From: Chthonomonas sp.
GTDB taxonomy: Bacteria > Armatimonadota > Fimbriimonadia > Fimbriimonadales > Fimbriimonadaceae
Reading direction: 5' to 3'
Length of the DNA: 64,000 nucleotides
NCBI GenBank assembly: GCA_016788115.1
Contig: JAEURR010000003.1
Location: forward strand, 409,225-473,224
Shown here: in pieces, positions 60,310-64,000 of the stretch
Position numbering within the stretch: the stretch's first letter is position 1
Layout of the letters: each line of letters begins with the position of its first letter
Notes under the pieces: model-generated
The model's database searches: none
Seen by the model: only the letters and a program-made list of their open reading frames with translations
Told to the model about the DNA's origin: nothing
Program-made: the position numbers and the translations under genes

Positions 60310-61116
60310 TTGGAAATCGTTTGGCGTGCGCTCTCGAGCCCTCATCGGCGGCAGATCCTAGATTTGCTGCGAGAGGGTCCGCTAACCACCAGCCAACTGA
60401 CGCACTACTTGCCGGATCTGAGCCGCTTTGCGGTGATGCAACATCTGCAAGTGCTGGAGCAGGCGAACTTGGTCCTCCCGCGCAGGGAAGGCCGGCAACG
60501 CCTGAACTTCAGTAACGCGATCCCCATTCGCGAGGTGCTCGGTCGGTGGCTTAGTGAACACTCGGATGCAGCGGCTGAGACGGCCCTACACTTACGACGG
60601 TACGCAGAAACACCTACTAAGGAGAACGATGTGATGCACTCTGCAACAGTATCTACACCATTTCGATGCGTGAAGATCGAGATGGAAATGACGATCGACG
60701 CCTCGCCCGAGAGGGTCTACAACGCACTGGTCCACGAGATGGACAACTGGTGGCCGCACCGCTTCCGAGGTGACTCGACGGTTGTGGTCGATGCGCGGGT
60801 GGGCGGGATCATCGAAGAACAGTTCGTCGAGGGCGGCGGTGCCTTGTTCGGAACAATCGCCGAGCTGAGCCCTGGACGCCGGCTGGTAACGGTCTCGCCA
60901 AGCGTGATGAACTCCACGTATTCATCGCACAACGTTGAGACGTTTACCCTCCTCGAATCCGGCCAGTGCCTGTACGCCAAAAAACTGACGCTCTTTGGGG
61001 ATGTGCCAGAAGAGCTCGAGAAGATGTTCCGGGATGGATCGAAGGCGCTGATGGAAGATGCGCTGCGCGGGTATCTTGCGTCCGGGAAGCAATATCAGAA
61101 GGAGGCAAGGTCATGA
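60310..61116 (+). CDS. ArsR-type HTH fused to an SRPBCC (AHSA1-like) domain
   Basis: A 268-residue fusion. Residues 1-95 are an ArsR/winged-helix domain (RALSSPHRRQILDLLREGPLTTSQL, VMQHLQVLEQANLV). Residues 115-260 are an SRPBCC/AHSA1 domain (IEMEMTIDASPERVYNALV, DNWWPHRF, GGIIEEQF, GGGALFGTIAELSPGRRL). The second domain has a hydrophobic ligand pocket and may sense a small lipophilic molecule. The protein probably represses its own operon through the palindrome upstream. No ArsR metal-binding Cys cluster (CVC) is present. The start is TTG. It overlaps the next gene by 4 nt. Confidence 0.88.
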   Translation: MEIVWRALSSPHRRQILDLLREGPLTTSQLTHYLPDLSRFAVMQHLQVLEQANLVLPRREGRQRLNFSNAIPIREVLGRWLSEHSDAAAETALHLRRYAETPTKENDVMHSATVSTPFRCVKIEMEMTIDASPERVYNALVHEMDNWWPHRFRGDSTVVVDARVGGIIEEQFVEGGGALFGTIAELSPGRRLVTVSPSVMNSTYSSHNVETFTLLESGQCLYAKKLTLFGDVPEELEKMFRDGSKALMEDALRGYLASGKQYQKEARS

Positions 61117-61610
61117 GCGCATCGCTCCTGTGCACGATGGCCGCGCTGCTGGTATCCGCTCCGACCGAGCTGCCCGCACTGACCTTGGCGCAAAAGATCG
61201 TCGGTACGTGGGAGAGCGAGGACCCACAGCTGAAGGTGCTGATGAGCGCGACGCTCGGTGACAACAAGCGCACCGTTCACTTTGTGACGACGGTTGGAGA
61301 CCCCCAAAAGCCGATGATGCGCGCCAACTCGATGGTGGGACCAGACTCAAACGGAAAGGACGTCTTCTATCTGGACACCCACAACGAAAGCACGGTCTAC
61401 TTCGGCAACGTCACGCTCGTCGAGGGGGCGCTCGTCTTCGATTTTCACGAGATGACGGGGACTCGGGGACGCTACCTGATCCGCGAACGGCTCATGAATC
61501 CCGATCAGCTACGGTCAACGTTCTATTCGGTGGGAGCCGACGGGAAGGAGTCGGCGCTGATGACGTTGAACCTGAGACGGCGCAAGGAGGCGAAGCCTCA
61601 TGGATCTTGA
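61113..61610 (+). CDS. Small secreted protein, DUF1579-like, unknown function
   Basis: I start at the ATG at 61113 (ATGA overlap with the upstream stop, GGAGG 7 nt upstream); the frame is open to 60966 but lies in the coding region of the ArsR gene. The 165-residue product has a signal-like start (MSASLLCTMAALLVSAPTELPA) and a lipocalin-like beta pattern (IVGTWESEDPQL, GRYLIRERLMNPDQLRSTFY). It is the middle gene of the ArsR operon. Function is unknown. Confidence 0.65.
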   Translation: MSASLLCTMAALLVSAPTELPALTLAQKIVGTWESEDPQLKVLMSATLGDNKRTVHFVTTVGDPQKPMMRANSMVGPDSNGKDVFYLDTHNESTVYFGNVTLVEGALVFDFHEMTGTRGRYLIRERLMNPDQLRSTFYSVGADGKESALMTLNLRRRKEAKPHGS

Positions 61611-62151
61611 ACAGGCGGTGGAGACCCAACTCAAGAACATCGAGACCCGGACCGGCAAGAAGCTGGAGCAACTGGTGGCGATCATCAAGGTGAGCGGGCT
61701 GGAGAAGCACGGTCAGATCCGCGACTATCTCAAGTCGGAACTGGGCATGGGGCACGGCGATGCCAATACGCTGACCCACTATGCGCTGGAGTCCCGCTCT
61801 ACCGCGCCGCTTGGTGATCCGCTGGACGAGATCTACATTGGGGCCAAAGCCGACCTGCGCCCAATCCACGAGGATTTGGTGGGACAGATCAGGCTGTTCG
61901 GGGAATTCGAGATTGCGCCGAAAAAGGGCTACGTGAGCTTGCGTCGCAAGAAGCAGTTCGCGATGATAGGCCCGGCGACGAAAACGGAAGTCGAGATCGG
62001 CCTGAACGCCAAAGGGCTTTCCGGTTCGGATCGACTGGTGACTTTGCCGCCCGGGGGCATGTGCAACTACAAGGTCCGGATCGCGGCGGTGGAGGCGATT
62101 GATGCGGAGCTTGTGGGTTGGCTGAGAGCAGCGTACGACTCGGCTGGGTAG
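61600..62151 (+). CDS. DUF4287/DUF5655-type protein
   Basis: A 183-residue cytoplasmic protein. Residues 1-60 (TRTGKKLEQLVAIIKVSGLEKHGQIRDYLKSELGMGHGDANTL) match the DUF4287 pattern, and the second half (LRPIHEDLVGQIRLFGEFEIAPKKGYVSLRRKKQFAMI) matches DUF5655, a putative nucleotide- or ligand-binding fold. The gene overlaps the previous one by 11 nt and completes the three-gene operon, followed by a terminator. Function is unknown. Confidence 0.8.
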   Translation: MDLEQAVETQLKNIETRTGKKLEQLVAIIKVSGLEKHGQIRDYLKSELGMGHGDANTLTHYALESRSTAPLGDPLDEIYIGAKADLRPIHEDLVGQIRLFGEFEIAPKKGYVSLRRKKQFAMIGPATKTEVEIGLNAKGLSGSDRLVTLPPGGMCNYKVRIAAVEAIDAELVGWLRAAYDSAG

Positions 62152-62174
62152 GTTGAGCCTGGCTCCAAATGGGA

Positions 62175-62210
62175 CAAGCCCCCTTGGTGCGAATCACCGG
62201 GGGGCTTGTT
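62175..62210. terminator. Terminator after the ArsR-SRPBCC operon
   Basis: ACAAGCCCCC-TTGGTG pairs with CACCG-GGGGGCTTGT around a 5-nt loop. A TTTGAT tail follows on the plus strand. It lies between convergent genes. Confidence 0.75.
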
Positions 62211-62278
62211 TGATCACCCTATTTTTCCAGTTCGAGCGGAGAGAGTTCTGACTGGCAGATCTCATCCCGCCGGAGCCA

Positions 62279-62608
62279 TTAGCGCGGAGCTCTGGCTGCC
62301 TTCAGTTCCCAGCCCCACCATCCATAGCCATGCACGAACTGGGTGTCCGTCGCGGCGGATCCCCAACTGTAGCAGTCGTTGAACCGGATCTGGTAGTTGT
62401 GATTGACCGGCATTCCTTTGAATCGGATTTCAATGGAGCCATAAGTGTAGAACACGATGCTCCTTACCGGTCGGTTGTCCTGGTAGATCGTCGCAACGAA
62501 GTCGCTGCGGCCGGAATAGAATGTGCAATAGACGTCTCGGCAGTTTGCTGCCTCTGCGTCCCCACCCATGCTGAGCAGCACTGCTGCACCGAAGAGTAAC
62601 TTTTTCAT
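62279..62608 (-). CDS. Small secreted Tyr/Trp-rich protein, unknown function
   Basis: A 109-residue protein with a signal peptide (MKKLLFGAAVLLSMGGDAEA-A) and a mature part with three cysteines (NCRDVYC and FNDCYSW) and many aromatic residues. The C-terminus (GYGWWGWELKAARAPR) is basic. No domain is recognised. It is convergent with the DUF4287 gene. Confidence 0.6.
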   Translation of the reverse strand: MKKLLFGAAVLLSMGGDAEAANCRDVYCTFYSGRSDFVATIYQDNRPVRSIVFYTYGSIEIRFKGMPVNHNYQIRFNDCYSWGSAATDTQFVHGYGWWGWELKAARAPR

Positions 62609-62699
62609 GATTTCCTCCGTGCTTTGATCGCACGCTTGTCATTGGAAGACCCGGTTGCCTTCACCTCGATTGTCTAAGATCGCTGGGAAGAGGCGCAAC

Positions 62700-63683
62700 G
62701 TGAAAACTCCGTTGACTTTGGTCGAGCAAATGATGTATTCAAGCGCACCGATCGGAAACACTCGGGAAGAACTCAAACTATTCCTGTCGATGGCCAGCCA
62801 TGCTAGCGGAGGGAAGTTCTCAGAGGCGGATGTCCGGGTCGGCTGGGATCGACTCTGGAGTCTGAATCAACCTGACTGCTGCCGCTTGGCCTACTGGGTC
62901 TCGGATGAGCAGACTGGTAACCGGGTCGCTTGCTTTGTATTGCTAAGCGTTTCCGAATCGCTATACCAAAATCACCTCTCCGAAATGAAGAGCCTGCATG
63001 ATCTGGGTTCACTGGCACCGCTGGAAGATCGACATAGTGCACTGAATGAAGCGGAATGGAAGTCGATGCAGCATGGAACCGGTCTCGTGCTTTGGTTCCT
63101 GGCATTGTGCTGGAACGATCGCTGGGCAGAACCGGGCGATGCGTTTACCCACCTTCGACCCGTTGTCGTGAAGGCGGCGAGGGGGCTTAACCTCAGAAGT
63201 CTTGTGATGACCCCATTGAAGGCGCATTCGCTAAGATTGCTTCGGACCGAAAAACACATGATCTCTGGCTTAAGCGCTTGGGGTGCCTTGCGGGTTCTTC
63301 GCAGGACGTTGCAGCAGCAGTTTGCACTGGTTCGTATTGACAGAGAACGCGTCAAAAAGCCCGCCAGCAATTATTGGCTTCACGACATACTGTTTCGCGG
63401 GTACGACCGCATCGACACGTCGAACCTTATGCTGAAACCTAGGGAGCGAAGGCTTCTGGACGCGATTTACCATTGCGGCACCGACTTGGATCGAGTCGCT
63501 TTTTCCCTGGGCGTTACAAAGCGAACGGTCAAGGACCAGATCGGGACTCTGGCGAATGACCCATCTCTTACCGCGATGCTGAAAACCAGTGGAACGTCAG
63601 ATTCGGAGCTAAGCTCCTTGACAAATGTTGAACTCCTGTCTCGGGTTGTCCAGGCGTTCCCATTTCTTCGATTTCCGTTCTGA
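62700..63683 (+). CDS. Protein with C-terminal LuxR-like helix-turn-helix, unknown sensor
   Basis: I start at the GTG at 62700 because GAAGAGG lies 6 nt upstream; a TTG at 62655 would add 15 basic residues. The 327-residue protein has an N-terminal half of unknown type (residues 1-230, helical and mixed, with no known ligand or TM motif). Its C-terminus has the LuxR-type pattern LKPRERRLLDAIYHCGTDLDRVAFSLGVTKRTVKDQIGTL. It may be a DNA-binding regulator; no target is seen nearby. It faces the 16S rRNA gene tail to tail. Confidence 0.65.
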   Translation: MKTPLTLVEQMMYSSAPIGNTREELKLFLSMASHASGGKFSEADVRVGWDRLWSLNQPDCCRLAYWVSDEQTGNRVACFVLLSVSESLYQNHLSEMKSLHDLGSLAPLEDRHSALNEAEWKSMQHGTGLVLWFLALCWNDRWAEPGDAFTHLRPVVVKAARGLNLRSLVMTPLKAHSLRLLRTEKHMISGLSAWGALRVLRRTLQQQFALVRIDRERVKKPASNYWLHDILFRGYDRIDTSNLMLKPRERRLLDAIYHCGTDLDRVAFSLGVTKRTVKDQIGTLANDPSLTAMLKTSGTSDSELSSLTNVELLSRVVQAFPFLRFPF

Positions 63684-63737
63684 GAGGCTGACGAACAAGT
63701 CACAGCGCACTAGATAGTAGTGTCCTGCTACAACAGC

Positions 63738-63768
63738 AAGACCCCAAGTGAAACTCACTTGGGGTCTT
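63738..63768 (+). terminator. Strong intrinsic terminator after the LuxR-like gene
   Basis: A 14-bp perfect stem (AAGACCCCAAGTGA and its complement) with an AAC loop, then TTTATT. On the minus strand it is flanked by A-rich sequence and lies 97 nt past the 16S end, so it may also stop rRNA transcription. Confidence 0.85.
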
Positions 63769-63826
63769 TATTGCTTGTTACAGCTTAAAAGCTCAATAAG
63801 GATGCGCGTCTTCCGACCTGGACATG

Positions 63827-63852
63827 GTGGAAATCCGGAATCCGGATTCCAC
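63827..63852 (-). other. Hairpin just downstream of the 16S rRNA
   Basis: GTGGAA-A-TCCGG pairs with CCGGATTCCAC (one bulge, AAT loop), 12 nt past the mature 16S 3' end. It may be a processing or transcript-end structure. Confidence 0.45.
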
Positions 63853-63864
63853 GTACAAGTCCTT

Positions 63865-64000
63865 AAAGGAGGTGATCCACCCACACCTTCCGGTACGGGT
63901 ACCTTGTTACGACTTAGTCCCCCTTACTCCCCTCACCTTCGGCCGCTCCCTCCTTACGGTTAGGCCACGGACTTCGGGTGAAGACAATTCAGGTGACTTG
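63865..64000 (-). rRNA. rrs: 16S ribosomal RNA, 3' end (partial)
   Basis: On the minus strand the sequence reads the conserved GTCGTAACAAGGTA and, at the end, GGATCACCTCCTTT, the universal 16S 3' tail with the anti-Shine-Dalgarno core CCTCC. Helix 44 and helix 45 sequence is visible. The gene continues beyond the window. The 3' end is at about 63865. No tRNA or 23S rRNA follows in the 181 nt before the convergent protein gene. Confidence 0.98.

Noticed and set aside
63748..63963. 71-codon plus-strand frame near the end of the window
   Set aside because: Most of it is antisense to the 16S rRNA, and the first part covers a terminator.
1..64000. CRISPR arrays, insertion sequences, prophage
   Set aside because: No direct-repeat/spacer series, transposase, integrase or phage structural gene was found in any frame.

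Overview
The window is about 60% G+C, densely packed bacterial chromosome, mostly core metabolism, motility and repair genes, with no phage, transposon, CRISPR array or tRNA gene that I could see. The organism is a diderm. It encodes L-ring and P-ring flagellar proteins (FlgH, FlgI), an SLH-domain/coiled-coil/beta-barrel porin of the type that tethers the outer membrane in Terrabacteria diderms, a second small outer-membrane barrel and a PEP-CTERM protein. This mix, and the style of the proteins, fits Armatimonadota, most likely Fimbriimonadia. That placement is inference; only about 136 nt of 16S rRNA is present.

Layout. 1-2135: the end of a PAS-GGDEF diguanylate cyclase, then rpoN. 2136-4001: a YchF-like ATPase with a degenerate P-loop, flanked by three intergenic + strand hairpins whose loops all carry CCUCUCC (candidate small RNAs). 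4002-10101: M1 aminopeptidase, SDR/TetR divergent pair, a secreted unknown and the SLH porin. 10400-19381: secreted caspase-like protease, phosphomannomutase/phosphoglucomutase, hybrid histidine kinase, glcE-glcD. 19436-25835: tmk, cheW, a LolA-like/thioredoxin-fold protein, hisC-aroF, a chemoreceptor. 26021-32226: a redoxin/cytochrome c/copper-monooxygenase fusion, M28 peptidase, ppc, maf. 32453-36394: PEP-CTERM protein, thiolase, ROK kinase and a four-TM protein coupled to csrA. 36391-45245: a compact minus-strand flagellar operon (flgF-flgG-flgA-flgH-small ORF-flgI-flgJ-flgN-flgK-flgL-fliW-csrA). 45347-54442: argS-mutS, and an NAD synthesis cluster (nadA-nadB-lacI-nadC). 54518-63683: Tat-exported superoxide dismutase, a TPM/YgcG-like protein, ferredoxin-NADP reductase, 3-methyladenine glycosylase, outer-membrane barrel, hflX, a three-gene ArsR-SRPBCC operon with a 38-bp palindromic operator, and two poorly known genes. 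63865-64000: the 3' end of a 16S rRNA gene on the minus strand, with no 23S gene after it.

Themes. (1) Many genes carry a TANNNT hexamer only 5-10 nt before the start codon and no Shine-Dalgarno sequence, predicting leaderless mRNAs. (2) Four convergent gene pairs end in the tightest possible way, with both stop codons inside one YTAR tetranucleotide. (3) Several familiar proteins lack hallmark residues: YchF (Walker A lysine), ArgRS (both histidines of HIGH), ROK kinase (two zinc cysteines), FlgH (no lipobox). (4) FlgA carries a FlgG-like domain, and an unnamed 56-codon ORF is locked between flgH and flgI. The most likely new biology is the CCUCUCC-loop RNA family, the flagellar microprotein with the FlgG-FlgA fusion, and the LacI-type regulator inside the NAD operon.
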